Part shown: piece by piece, positions 1 to 6,407 of the stretch
Layout of the letters: every line of letters starts with the position of its first letter
Numbering within the stretch: position 1 is the first letter of the stretch
Position numbers and translations under genes: made by a program
The notes under the pieces: model-generated
What the model saw: the letters and a program-made list of their open reading frames with translations, nothing else
What the model was told of the DNA's origin: nothing
The model's database searches: none
Virus record (IMG/VR): IMGVR_UViG_3300017762_000034
Span: 1 to 31,869 of that record
Reading direction: 5' to 3' (one strand)
DNA length: 31,869 bases
DNA from: a virus

Positions 1-78
1 AGAACCCATTACTACATCTACTGCCCATACTGGGGCAGCAAAAAATAACACAACCAGAATCGTAATTAAAGATTTCAT
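1..78 (-). CDS. Exported protein, N-terminus only (possible plastocyanin)
   Basis: Partial gene cut by the left edge; 26 codons are visible. The ATG overlaps the stop of the upstream 55-residue gene as ATGA, so the two are probably translationally coupled. The product begins MKSLITILVVLFF and continues AAPVWA then VDVVMGS. That is a textbook signal peptide: one Lys, a hydrophobic core, and a V-W-A cleavage site after residue 19. The visible mature residues VDVVMGS resemble the mature start of cyanobacterial plastocyanin, where a V-x-V-x-M-G-S-D strand opens the fold. Some cyanomyoviruses carry petE, and this is the region (after g15/g16) where they carry host-like genes. Seven residues cannot prove the family; another exported phage protein is quite possible. 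Export is well supported, plastocyanin is a guess. Confidence 0.7.
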   Translation of the reverse strand, partial: MKSLITILVVLFFAAPVWAVDVVMGS

Positions 79-242
79 TTCGCTACAGAATGTTGTTCTT
101 TGTAAGTGTTGAGTTTTTGAATTAAATCGTTATACTCGTCCCACATGTATTCAGAACCTGTCTTCTCTTGATAGAGTTGGCAGGCTTTAACTAAACGTGT
201 GATGTCGCTATCGTTTAAACGCATTGTCATATCAGAACTCAT
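75..242 (-). CDS. Small conserved-looking protein, 55 residues
   Basis: A complete small frame starting at ATG 242 and ending in TGA at 75. It reads MSSDMTMRLNDSDITRLVKA, then an acidic/aromatic middle (EKTGSEYMWDEYNDLI) and a short Lys/Gln-rich tail. Its composition is that of a soluble, mostly helical protein. It has one Cys, no signal peptide and no membrane segment. Starts at Met5 or Met7 are also possible; no clear Shine-Dalgarno sequence precedes any of them. Its stop overlaps the start of the exported-protein gene by four bases (ATGA), and a TATAAT box and a hairpin lie just upstream. I do not recognise a function. Small proteins of this style are common in cyanomyoviruses near the packaging genes. 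Confidence 0.65.
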   Translation of the reverse strand: MSSDMTMRLNDSDITRLVKACQLYQEKTGSEYMWDEYNDLIQKLNTYKEQHSVAK

Positions 243-248
243 AATGTA

Positions 249-254
249 ATTATA
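249..254 (-). promoter_or_regulatory. TATAAT (-10-like) box upstream of the 55-residue gene
   Basis: A perfect TATAAT on the minus strand ends seven bases before the ATG at 242. There is no recognisable TTGACA at the usual 16-18 base spacing, so a sigma70-type (early-style) promoter is only a possibility. Its position just after a terminator-like hairpin suggests a transcription boundary between the late block and the genes to the left. If transcription began 6-8 bases downstream, the leader would be almost absent, which weakens the case. Confidence 0.25.
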
Positions 255-283
255 GATTGTGTGGGTAAAATTGCTTTATTTTA

Positions 284-304
284 ACATACTTTTAATAAGT
301 ATGT
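284..304 (-). terminator. AT-rich hairpin after the small basic protein gene
   Basis: Perfect inverted repeat: ACATACTT, five-base loop ATTAA, AAGTATGT, an 8-bp stem on the minus strand. It begins at the stop codon of the 104-residue gene and is followed by TAAAATAAAG. The stem is weak (mostly A-T) and the downstream run is not pure T, so it may be a weak terminator or an mRNA 3'-end stabiliser. It lies in the longest intergenic gap of the window (243-303). Confidence 0.4.
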
Positions 305-618
305 CAGCAATTCCACGCACGTAATGATTTGTTGATCCTACTATCAGGATCACTGGCAGTTTTCTTTGAAGTTAATTTCTTTTTCATTCCTTTCATTCGA
401 GCGCAAAACGATGCCCTACGGGGATTTCCAGCCTTCTTGCTTGGTGCCTTGAGGTCAGATCCTGGATTTTCCTTCTCGTAAGACTTTCGTCCTTTCTCGT
501 TAAGTCCACCTTCTTTTGATTTGCCAGCCTTTTTTGTCCAGGCTGCACTTTCTAAAATCTCGTTCTCCTGAGCTTTGGCAGACTCAGCGAGTCTTTTAAA
601 TTCTTCGTATTTTTTCAT
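304..618 (-). CDS. Small basic protein of a cyanophage family (DUF6321-like)
   Basis: A 104-residue, very Lys/Arg/Ser-rich protein. Residues 1-25 form an acidic/basic helix (MKKYEEFKRLAESAKAQENE). A flexible basic stretch follows (KAGKSKEGGLNEKGRKSYEK), and a compact C-terminus carries FCARMKGMKKKL and DPDSRINKSLRAWNC with two Cys. I recall this gene type, with a GGLNxKGRxSY and a DPDSRINKSLRxWNC motif, as a recurrent phage family close to DUF6321; its function is unknown to me. The charge suggests nucleic-acid binding or interaction with the packaging machinery, which is inference. It lies directly after the small terminase gene with a 27-base gap holding a TAAATA late-type element. No good ribosome binding site is visible; the ATG at 618 is the only Met before the conserved part. 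Confidence 0.75.
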   Translation of the reverse strand: MKKYEEFKRLAESAKAQENEILESAAWTKKAGKSKEGGLNEKGRKSYEKENPGSDLKAPSKKAGNPRRASFCARMKGMKKKLTSKKTASDPDSRINKSLRAWNC

Positions 619-642
619 ACCAAGTATCAGGGTTAACTGGAT

Positions 643-650
643 TATTTAGC
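643..650 (-). promoter_or_regulatory. T4-late-like promoter element GCTAAATA
   Basis: GCTAAATA on the minus strand matches 6 of 8 positions of the T4 late promoter TATAAATA. Its TAA is the stop codon of the gp16 gene, and the ATG of the 104-residue gene is 25 bases downstream. The same element type recurs in four other gene junctions here. Confidence 0.35.
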
Positions 651-1053
651 GTTTTCCACCACTCATATCTTTTAACATCTTCTGTAGTTCTGATGTAGAA
701 CCTACAAACATAGCATTATTAGTAACCTTAGATGGACCTTTCTTTTCTTCGTCTAAGTCTTTCATATTCTTATGCAACGCTTGAAGTTTCTCTGTCATGT
801 CTGCGACGTGCTTCATTGCCGCTACAGCGACTTCATACGCTCTTGGGTGCCCTGACTCCTGAGCAACCTCTAAAGCGCCTCTGACCGCCTCCTGACCCTG
901 ATCTATGAGTGAGTACAATTCTCCGCGAGTATATTCATAGTCTTTTGTTTGATCATCCTTGTCATTTTTATGACCCGCAGGTTTGATAGGTTGCGACTCA
1001 ACATCAACACTGATGTTTAGCATCTCCTCCATGTTATCTTCTAAGCTACTCAT
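646..1053 (-). CDS. 16: Terminase small subunit (gp16 homologue)
   Basis: A 135-residue protein in the T4 order gp13-14-15-16, so it is assigned as the DNA-packaging small terminase subunit that recognises concatemeric DNA and regulates the gp17 motor. The sequence has an acidic N-terminus (MSSLEDNMEEMLNISVDV), a charged linker (residues 28-41), and a helical core at about 42-105 with GELYSLIDQGQEAVRGALEV and RAYEVAVAAMKHVADMTEKL. Such a pair of long helices is the oligomerising core of T4-type small terminases. A short tail follows (SELQKMLKDMSGGKR). It is a little shorter than T4 gp16, as in other cyanophages. The ATG overlaps the gp15 stop (ATGA), which implies coupled translation. gp17 is not in the window. 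Confidence 0.88.
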   Translation of the reverse strand: MSSLEDNMEEMLNISVDVESQPIKPAGHKNDKDDQTKDYEYTRGELYSLIDQGQEAVRGALEVAQESGHPRAYEVAVAAMKHVADMTEKLQALHKNMKDLDEEKKGPSKVTNNAMFVGSTSELQKMLKDMSGGKR

Positions 1054-1850
1054 AATATCTGAATCCCTTCATTAAATCCAAAGTCATCACCAGAGTCTAA
1101 CAATGCAGTATCTGCTGCATCAATATTACCATCAGTATTAATATCTGTTTTGGCAACTGGTGTATATGTTCGTGTAATTGCTCTACGATTAACTGCAGCA
1201 TCACCAAGTGTTTCATGAATGATTGCTTTCTTAATAACGTCAGCAGTATTGTAAGGACCGTACAGATAAGACTTCATTGTAAAGTTGAGAGTATAGATGA
1301 TATATCTACGCTCATAAAAACTGTCATCCCATTCATCTTCGTAGCTAACATTGTTCAGAACAATAGCAATATCTCTTTTCTCATCCATATCAGGAATCAT
1401 ATTGAGAGTTATAGAAAATGATGGTTGAAAGTATGGTAAGATTTGTTCAGTAATTTGTAATGCATCATCTTGAGATTTTGCCATTACTCCTAATTCAAAA
1501 CTTAAATTATAAGGAACAGGCACATACTGCACTCTTACTTCACCACCATTACCATCAATGATAGTTTTGTATTTTTGAATTGGAGATGTCTTACGAGTTG
1601 AATCATAGTCAATACTAGTCATCTCAAAATACAATCTTGGTAAAGTGATTGCTACTTTTCTATTAGATGCGTTCTCTTCTAGTCTAACAATAAACTTTTG
1701 TTTAGGACCATATGCCAATGGTACTTTTAATTCTTCTAAAACAGAACCATCGCTAGGATCTGTACTCTTCATAGTAATATTATTGAAGAGCGTACCAAAC
1801 GCTACAATGTTCTTGCGAACAATTTGATTATAAAAATGTGATCCTAACAT
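1050..1850 (-). CDS. 15: Tail completion and sheath stabiliser (gp15 homologue)
   Basis: A 266-residue protein, close to T4 gp15 in length. It caps the tail tube and sheath and forms the interface with the neck (gp13/gp14). The N-terminus, MLGSHFYNQIVRKNIVAFGT followed by LFNNI, is the characteristic opening of cyanophage gp15. Next come VPLAYGPKQKFIVRL and PRLYFEMTSIDYDSTR, a beta-rich core with VQYVPVPYNLSFELGVMAKS and EQILPYFQPSFSITL, and NFTMKSYLYGP near the end. The last 40 residues (about 226-266) contain DINTDGNIDAADTALLDSGD, a Ca2+-binding dockerin-like DxNxDGxxxxxD stretch that may be a local addition. The gene abuts gp14 (its ATG and the gp14 stop share the junction at 1850) and overlaps gp16 by four bases. 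Confidence 0.92.
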   Translation of the reverse strand: MLGSHFYNQIVRKNIVAFGTLFNNITMKSTDPSDGSVLEELKVPLAYGPKQKFIVRLEENASNRKVAITLPRLYFEMTSIDYDSTRKTSPIQKYKTIIDGNGGEVRVQYVPVPYNLSFELGVMAKSQDDALQITEQILPYFQPSFSITLNMIPDMDEKRDIAIVLNNVSYEDEWDDSFYERRYIIYTLNFTMKSYLYGPYNTADVIKKAIIHETLGDAAVNRRAITRTYTPVAKTDINTDGNIDAADTALLDSGDDFGFNEGIQIL

Positions 1851-2974
1851 TAGATACTACCTGTAAAATTACCAAATTCACCAAATGGGTTTCCTTCACT
1901 CCAATCTACGATATTGTCAGCATCATTTTCGATCTGTCTATTTTGATCGTAGTTGCTGTTGACGTTATTTAGAGTGTCGAAAGTTTCTGGACTCCACTTA
2001 GCACCTGAAGTTAAACCAGTGATTACTTCAGCAGTGGTGAATGTTCCAGTTCTATTGATGACTGACAGAGCTCTGGTTGTGCTATCCCAAGACTTGACTT
2101 CTGCTCTATTGTCTTTAGGTGAGTAATCAATAGTAATAGTAGGAGCGGAGGTATAACCACTACCTGCACTAGTGATAGTAATACCATTGACGATACCAGT
2201 GCTACTAACTGTTGCAGTCGCTGTTGCACCTGTACCTCCTCCTCCAGAAATAGTTACGGATGGTGGTGTAGCAACTTTATAATGTGCTCCACCATCTGAA
2301 ATTGTAATACCTGAAACAGCATCGCCTGTAATAGCAGATGTTGCTTTTGCTAAGAACTCATCACCAACAACTTCCTCCCCTACAGTAAAGTCTCCTGCAC
2401 CACCAGGATCCATTACCAGTTTGATTGCATTGTCAAAGAGTTGTTCTATTGCATCAATCTCAGTAATTCCAGTATCAAAGTCATCACTACCAACCTCATA
2501 GATCTCAGCAGTGATAGCATAGAATTGGATCTTACCAAATTGGAAGAATGGTTCTTCCTTACCAACAAATTTAATTTCGTAAATGTCTTGTGTTAATGGG
2601 AAGTACAGTAAGTCCCCTTCATTAGGTCTAGAACTTACTGTGAGATTGGGATTATGATCTGCTACCTCTTCATCCCAACGTCTTGTAGACACACGGAAGA
2701 TAATTTCGTCTGTAATTCTTAAACCGAACTTGGAGATGAACTCAGAGTTGTCACCAAAACCCATGACGTTCTGTAACAACATCTCAATTTGGAATTGTTC
2801 TTGATACTTAGTGTATCTAACTTCATCCAGAGTGCTGTCTTGTAGAACTATCTTGGGGATATAGTAAATATCTGTACCAAACAGTTTGATTTGCTCATCC
2901 ACAAGATCCTGAACGAGACCTTGTTCGCCACTGTGACCTTGATAGTATGTTGGAAAATAGGAACTGGTAGGCAT
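1850..2974 (-). CDS. 14: Neck protein gp14 homologue with an inserted beta module
   Basis: A 374-residue head-tail connector protein; with gp13 it forms the neck that closes the filled head and docks the tail. The conserved part is about residues 1-215: MPTSSYFPTYYQGHSGEQGL, the segment LVDEQIKLFGTDIYYIPK, then FGLRITDEIIFRVSTRRWDE and FPLTQDIYEIKFVGKEEPFF. Residues about 219-285 are two GSGYT-type repeats (SGITISDGG, PPSVTISGGGGTGATATATV, NGITITSAGSGYTSAPTITI) like those in the fibre genes upstream. They appear to split a small beta domain, FTVGEEVVGDEF before and AEVKSWDSTTRALSVINRTG after. The C-terminus (NPFGEFGNFTGSI) is typical of the family. T4 gp14 is about 256 residues, so this copy is long. 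The start lies one base after the gp13 stop (TAAAATG). Confidence 0.92.
   Translation of the reverse strand: MPTSSYFPTYYQGHSGEQGLVQDLVDEQIKLFGTDIYYIPKIVLQDSTLDEVRYTKYQEQFQIEMLLQNVMGFGDNSEFISKFGLRITDEIIFRVSTRRWDEEVADHNPNLTVSSRPNEGDLLYFPLTQDIYEIKFVGKEEPFFQFGKIQFYAITAEIYEVGSDDFDTGITEIDAIEQLFDNAIKLVMDPGGAGDFTVGEEVVGDEFLAKATSAITGDAVSGITISDGGAHYKVATPPSVTISGGGGTGATATATVSSTGIVNGITITSAGSGYTSAPTITIDYSPKDNRAEVKSWDSTTRALSVINRTGTFTTAEVITGLTSGAKWSPETFDTLNNVNSNYDQNRQIENDADNIVDWSEGNPFGEFGNFTGSI
2120..2320 (-). repeat. GSGYT-type double module inside gp14
   Basis: Codes for gp14 residues about 219-285: two copies of a ~33-residue beta unit with the pattern ITIxxxGxxYxxxPxITI, then a Gly-rich GGGGTGATATA turn. 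The unit recurs in the fibre genes at 19167-19400, 12560-12840, 11780-12000, 23990-25210 and 27740-27995. Confidence 0.7.
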
Positions 2975-2975
2975 T

Positions 2976-3788
2976 TTATCCGATCATATCCATAGGGGGA
3001 ATTGCATACTTACTGAGAACTTCGCTTTCGATTTTCTCAATTTCTGCTAGTGCGTCTGTATATAACTCTCTACCGTTAAGCGTGATGCCGCCAGGTAACT
3101 GAACGTTGTTGTACTTAATTAAGTTCTGACCCCACTGCTTCTTTAACAAAGCTGTGGCATACCGTTTAACAAACAAATCATTGTACATCTCAGTAGCATC
3201 ATTGGGGTCAATCATGCGATGACATTCAATAAGGATATTAGATTCTTTTTTCAAGAAATCCTTATCTAGATCCATATAAAGACGATCACGACGTGCTGTG
3301 AATCTAAACTGCTGGAAACTTCCATTGTTTAGAACCATATCTAGAGTTTCTAGATATTGCTTAGTCATATAATAGTTGAGGATATCAAGTGATCCAAATG
3401 CATAGAGATCATTCAGGAACATTTGATACTCAATACCAAATAGATTTGAACGGATTGAGTTACTGACAAGACCAAATACTTTACTAATACCAGTTACATG
3501 GGATGGTATAGGTATATAATTTGTAGTCTCTTTCCAAGTTACAGTATCGGCCCCATCTGTTTTGGTTGTGGATACACTAGCTGCAAACCTAGTTTTATCG
3601 TCTTCAGTTAATTCGTGATATAAAAAAGCACGCTCCATACCGTTGTAACAGTTCTCTTGAAAAAACTGAACGGTATCATCAATTACATTATTTACCTGTT
3701 CGTCATCAACATTAACCTGCAATACAGGTTCACCCAATTGCCTCTTGCAATATGTGATGAGATCAGCTCTTGAGTTTGGAGATGCCAT
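2976..3788 (-). CDS. 13: Neck protein gp13 homologue
   Basis: A 270-residue neck protein, partner of gp14 in the head-completion complex. The start is taken at ATG 3788 (MASPNSRADLITYCKRQLGE), which matches the family's usual N-terminus. An in-frame TTG at 3797 adds MCV and has a better placed purine-rich AAGGGA upstream, so it cannot be excluded. Diagnostic segments are VNVDDEQVNNVIDDTVQFFQ near the N-terminus, ERAFLYHELTEDDKTRF, SHVTGISKVFGLVSNSIRSN in the middle, RRDRLYMDLDKDFLK, and a helical end with KRYATALLKKQWGQNLIKY, GGITLNGRELYTDALAEIEK and PPMDMIG. The last two segments are strongly conserved in cyanomyoviruses. T4 gp13 is about 309 residues. The gene is followed after one base by gp14. 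Confidence 0.93.
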   Translation of the reverse strand: MASPNSRADLITYCKRQLGEPVLQVNVDDEQVNNVIDDTVQFFQENCYNGMERAFLYHELTEDDKTRFAASVSTTKTDGADTVTWKETTNYIPIPSHVTGISKVFGLVSNSIRSNLFGIEYQMFLNDLYAFGSLDILNYYMTKQYLETLDMVLNNGSFQQFRFTARRDRLYMDLDKDFLKKESNILIECHRMIDPNDATEMYNDLFVKRYATALLKKQWGQNLIKYNNVQLPGGITLNGRELYTDALAEIEKIESEVLSKYAIPPMDMIG

Positions 3789-3795
3789 TACACAC

Positions 3796-3825
3796 AAAAA
3801 ATCCCTTCGTTCCTATTTAGGAAGG
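3796..3825 (-). terminator. Hairpin plus T6 between the 73-residue gene and gp13
   Basis: On the minus strand CCTTC pairs with GAAGG (12-base loop), followed by GA and six T. A competing inner stem is TTCCTA/TAGGAA. The hairpin overlaps the TAA stop of the upstream gene and carries CCTAAATA in its loop. It could be a weak terminator, or it could simply hold the late promoter element and the gp13 ribosome binding site; an unconditional stop just before an essential neck gene is unlikely. Confidence 0.3.
3814..3821 (-). promoter_or_regulatory. T4-late-like promoter element CCTAAATA
   Basis: CCTAAATA on the minus strand matches 6 of 8 positions of TATAAATA. Its TAA is the stop codon of the 73-residue gene. 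The gp13 ATG is 26 bases downstream, a suitable distance for a short leader. Confidence 0.3.
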
Positions 3826-4038
3826 TTCGATGCTTGCAGGTGATGCTTCAGTAGGAGGTTCTGTAGGTTCTTCCTGTCCCTCTCCAGAAAGTAATCCAAT
3901 AGTCTCTAGACCACCTTCTAGTTTAATTTTATATTCTTTTGCTTTCGCTAAGTTTGTTTCCAGTTCGCCAATTTGCTTTACAGTAGTAGCAATTTGTTCT
4001 TCAAAATTCTTTTTGAGTTGTTCGGGATCCATGGTCAT
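3817..4038 (-). CDS. Small coiled-coil protein preceding gp13
   Basis: A 73-residue protein from ATG 4038 (MTMDPEQLKKNFEEQIATTV); the ATG at 4032 (MDPEQ) is nearly as good, and a TTG at 4047 would give 76 residues. Residues about 5-45 form a charged heptad-like helix (IGELETNLAKAKEYKIKLEG). It is followed by a Pro/Glu/Thr-rich tail (EEPTEPPTEASPASIEPS) that is probably disordered. I recall small proteins of this plan (MDPE..., helix, acidic tail) next to gp13 in cyanomyoviruses, but know no function. A GATAAATA late-type element lies 28 bases upstream, so this may be the first gene of the neck/packaging unit. Confidence 0.75.
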   Translation of the reverse strand: MTMDPEQLKKNFEEQIATTVKQIGELETNLAKAKEYKIKLEGGLETIGLLSGEGQEEPTEPPTEASPASIEPS

Positions 4039-4065
4039 TATTATCAAATATGATATTGTATACTG

Positions 4066-4073
4066 TATTTATC
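4066..4073 (-). promoter_or_regulatory. Late promoter GATAAATA ahead of the neck/packaging genes
   Basis: GATAAATA on the minus strand matches 7 of 8 positions of the T4 late promoter TATAAATA, the best match I found in the window. It overlaps the last codon of the oxygenase gene and lies 28 bases before the ATG of the small coiled-coil gene. It would let the gp13-gp16 block be transcribed separately from the enzyme couplet. Confidence 0.5.
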
Positions 4074-4713
4074 ATGTTGGAGAAACCCTATATGAATACT
4101 TATCATCAACAATTAATGAAGGCATGAAATTCATAGAGATAGAAACTCTACCATCTTTTCTGTTATCAGAATAACCATGGGTAAGATTAGATTGCCATAG
4201 CATCACCTCTCCTTCAGAAGGGTGCATGATAACATCACAGTTATATTTCCCTAGCTTATTCATGTCTGGTAGCAATGAAATTGATGGTGCTTGTGAATGA
4301 GTAGAACCATCTGGATGTCTGAAAAATAATGGTGCATGTCCTTCTTCATGACAAACATAATATGTTCCAGATATAAATGCATTAGTATGAAAATGTGGAT
4401 ACTGACTTCCACCAGTATCACATAAATTTAACCAGCTATCAGTAATAATCATTCTCTCAGGAAGATCATATCCCAAATCATCAGCAACAAAAGAAGTACA
4501 TTGATCTTCTAACCACTGTTTAAATTCTGACATTTCTTTTCTGTGTAGAAATGATCTACCAGATGTATTGTCGTAATGATGTAGGTTGTTATCCATTGCA
4601 TTAGTGATCATATTTTCACCTGTCATCATGTCGATAATTTCTTTCTTTACAACATCACTATTTGGGTAAAGTTCTCTACCAATAACTTTAGGAAAAATAT
4701 CAATTAAATTCAT
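4072..4713 (-). CDS. 2-oxoglutarate/Fe(II)-dependent oxygenase
   Basis: A 213-residue protein from ATG 4713 (MNLIDIFPKVIGRELYP). The ATG overlaps the stop of the upstream enzyme as TAATG, which decides this start over a longer frame at 4752. The fold is a double-stranded beta helix dioxygenase of the phage/marine type (TIGR02466/PF13759-like). Features seen: YPHFHTNAFISGTYYV at about 106-120 (His107/His109, first metal-ligand strand), PLFFRHPDG at about 128-136, and GEVMLWQSNLTHGYSDNRKD at 168-187 with His179 as distal Fe ligand. Arg189 (GRVSISMNF) is expected to hold 2-oxoglutarate. The family oxidises or hydroxylates a protein, nucleic acid or small molecule with O2 and 2-oxoglutarate; the substrate is unknown. 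Coupling to the U32-like/methyltransferase gene suggests a shared target. Confidence 0.88.
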   Translation of the reverse strand: MNLIDIFPKVIGRELYPNSDVVKKEIIDMMTGENMITNAMDNNLHHYDNTSGRSFLHRKEMSEFKQWLEDQCTSFVADDLGYDLPERMIITDSWLNLCDTGGSQYPHFHTNAFISGTYYVCHEEGHAPLFFRHPDGSTHSQAPSISLLPDMNKLGKYNCDVIMHPSEGEVMLWQSNLTHGYSDNRKDGRVSISMNFMPSLIVDDKYSYRVSPT

Positions 4714-6407
4714 TATTTTTTTAATACAAAAATGTTTATTCCATTCCACCAAGAATTTGTATCTTCAATTTCACCAGTAAGAATACTTCTTTCATACAAA
4801 ACTGTAATCTTATTCTCTTCAATAAAATCTTTTGTCGATGTCAATACACCATCAAGGTTTGCATCATCAACCACTAATATAAATTCATTCTCTGTATATT
4901 GAAGAATGTGATTTAAACAACTTCTCTGTACATTCAATTCATGATCTGCGTCATAAAAAATAGTATTTACTTTTTTATCTAAATTTTCTTCTGTAGCTTC
5001 ACGGATATCACCATTTAAAATTGCAATGTTGCTGTTGTCTGTCCATACAGATTTTACATTCTCAATGAAAGTTTCAATAGATCCTTCTTCATCATCCCAT
5101 GGAATGTCTTCTCTGATTGGTTTGATATCTACATCACGCCAATGATCTGCTGCATAAGCAGTAATATCATTACCTTGAATTGCTGCACAGAATGTGCTGC
5201 CATTAAACACACCAATTTCTAGATACTTTGTATCCTCGTAAGAACATAGATTGTTGAGGAAGTGCCTTACCTTATCAGAAGTTAGACCCTGAATGTCGTG
5301 ATCAAATTTTGACTTCCCTTCAATAGCTTTATCAATAGAGTCTAAACATCTGGTTACAAATGGGTGACATACTCTCTCTTGTTTTTTAAGATGTGCTTCA
5401 ACAACTGTATCGCAATAATTACATTCCCAGCAATCAAACTTACAATTTTTAATTTTATCTCTCCATATATCAATGGGACGATCTTTCATATTAAGATCTT
5501 CCATGTATACATTCATACGTGGGAAGAGAATTTCATCACCATCATTCCATTTTTTAATGATGTCCATAGACTCCATTAATCTGATAGCACTTTCTCTACC
5601 ATGCATTTTAAATACATCGATACCTAGATCAAGAAACTCTTGCCAGTCTTCTCTCCATGGCGGAATGTTTGCTGCTTTAAGAGATGCTGATGATTCTGTT
5701 ACATCCCAAGTAGAACAAGATACTCTACTGATTTCAGAATTAAAATATTGAGGACTATCATCTCTTGTGGCATTGTATTGATAATGCTCTGGCATAATAG
5801 GACAACCACCCCAGCAATTTTCATTAGCTAGCAATGATAGTTTTACTGGTTTATCAATAGATGCACAATATTCTTTTGCTTCGATAACTCTATTGAGAGC
5901 ATCTTTATCTCTCATTAAATCTCTATCAAGATTTACATAGTGAAATCCTGCTCTAGCACAAGCAACAATTTCATTTGCTTTTGTGACTTCTCTAAGGATT
6001 GTGTTTTTGATAAACAGTTCAGGAAATTCTCTTTGAATTTGTCCCGAAGAAACCCATGATGTGTGAGGTAGAGTTACAATACGAACACCCTTATCATACA
6101 AAGGTTTAAAATTTTCTATCCACAGATCTAGATTTTTTTGATCTGGTCTAATCCACATGTTATTAAATGTGGCAGACAAAGGAATACCTGTCTCTTGAGA
6201 AATAAACAATGCATTTCTTGTAGTTCCACTAACAGGATCAACTACAAAAATATCACCCATCGCATCCTGATTAAAAGGAGGAATACGACAGGTAAAATAT
6301 AGATCGTAAATTAAATGTTTATGCTCAATGAGGAATGGTATAAAAGTCTCCTCAGCAAATTTTTTATTGATCTTCGGGTTGATCGGCAGACTGAAGACGC
6401 TTGTCAT
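4713..6407 (-). CDS. Peptidase-U32-like domain fused to a SAM methyltransferase
   Basis: A 564-residue protein from ATG 6407 (MTSVFSLPINPK). A GTG at 6419 would add four residues; positions below count from that GTG. Residues ~20-345 resemble U32 TIM-barrel proteins: PLSATFNNMWIRPDQ, then GVRIVTLPHTSW, ARAGFHYVNLDRDLM and KLSLLANENCWGGCPIMPEH, ending in a Cys cluster CKFDCWECNYC (326-336). Known U32 members (RlhA, TrhP, UbiU/UbiV) are Fe-S enzymes that hydroxylate RNA or quinones; most are not peptidases. Residues ~380-568 are a class I methyltransferase: YLEIGVFNGSTF (SAM loop, 399-410), FYDADHELN (488-496) and ILVVDDANLDG, as in Methyltransf_24/CmcI-like enzymes. The start overlaps the upstream gene by 44-56 bases, and the stop overlaps the oxygenase start. 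Substrate unknown; a two-step modification enzyme is inferred. Confidence 0.8.
   Translation of the reverse strand: MTSVFSLPINPKINKKFAEETFIPFLIEHKHLIYDLYFTCRIPPFNQDAMGDIFVVDPVSGTTRNALFISQETGIPLSATFNNMWIRPDQKNLDLWIENFKPLYDKGVRIVTLPHTSWVSSGQIQREFPELFIKNTILREVTKANEIVACARAGFHYVNLDRDLMRDKDALNRVIEAKEYCASIDKPVKLSLLANENCWGGCPIMPEHYQYNATRDDSPQYFNSEISRVSCSTWDVTESSASLKAANIPPWREDWQEFLDLGIDVFKMHGRESAIRLMESMDIIKKWNDGDEILFPRMNVYMEDLNMKDRPIDIWRDKIKNCKFDCWECNYCDTVVEAHLKKQERVCHPFVTRCLDSIDKAIEGKSKFDHDIQGLTSDKVRHFLNNLCSYEDTKYLEIGVFNGSTFCAAIQGNDITAYAADHWRDVDIKPIREDIPWDDEEGSIETFIENVKSVWTDNSNIAILNGDIREATEENLDKKVNTIFYDADHELNVQRSCLNHILQYTENEFILVVDDANLDGVLTSTKDFIEENKITVLYERSILTGEIEDTNSWWNGINIFVLKK

Noticed and set aside
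4714-4752. Longer oxygenase start at 4752
   Set aside because: It would overlap the methyltransferase gene by 40 bases and add MVEWNKHFCIKKI, unlike the family; the TAATG start at 4713 is natural.
5412-5444. Radical SAM enzyme from the CX3CX2C spacing
   Set aside because: The motif is C-terminal to the barrel, whereas radical SAM proteins carry it near the first strand; the rest fits U32.
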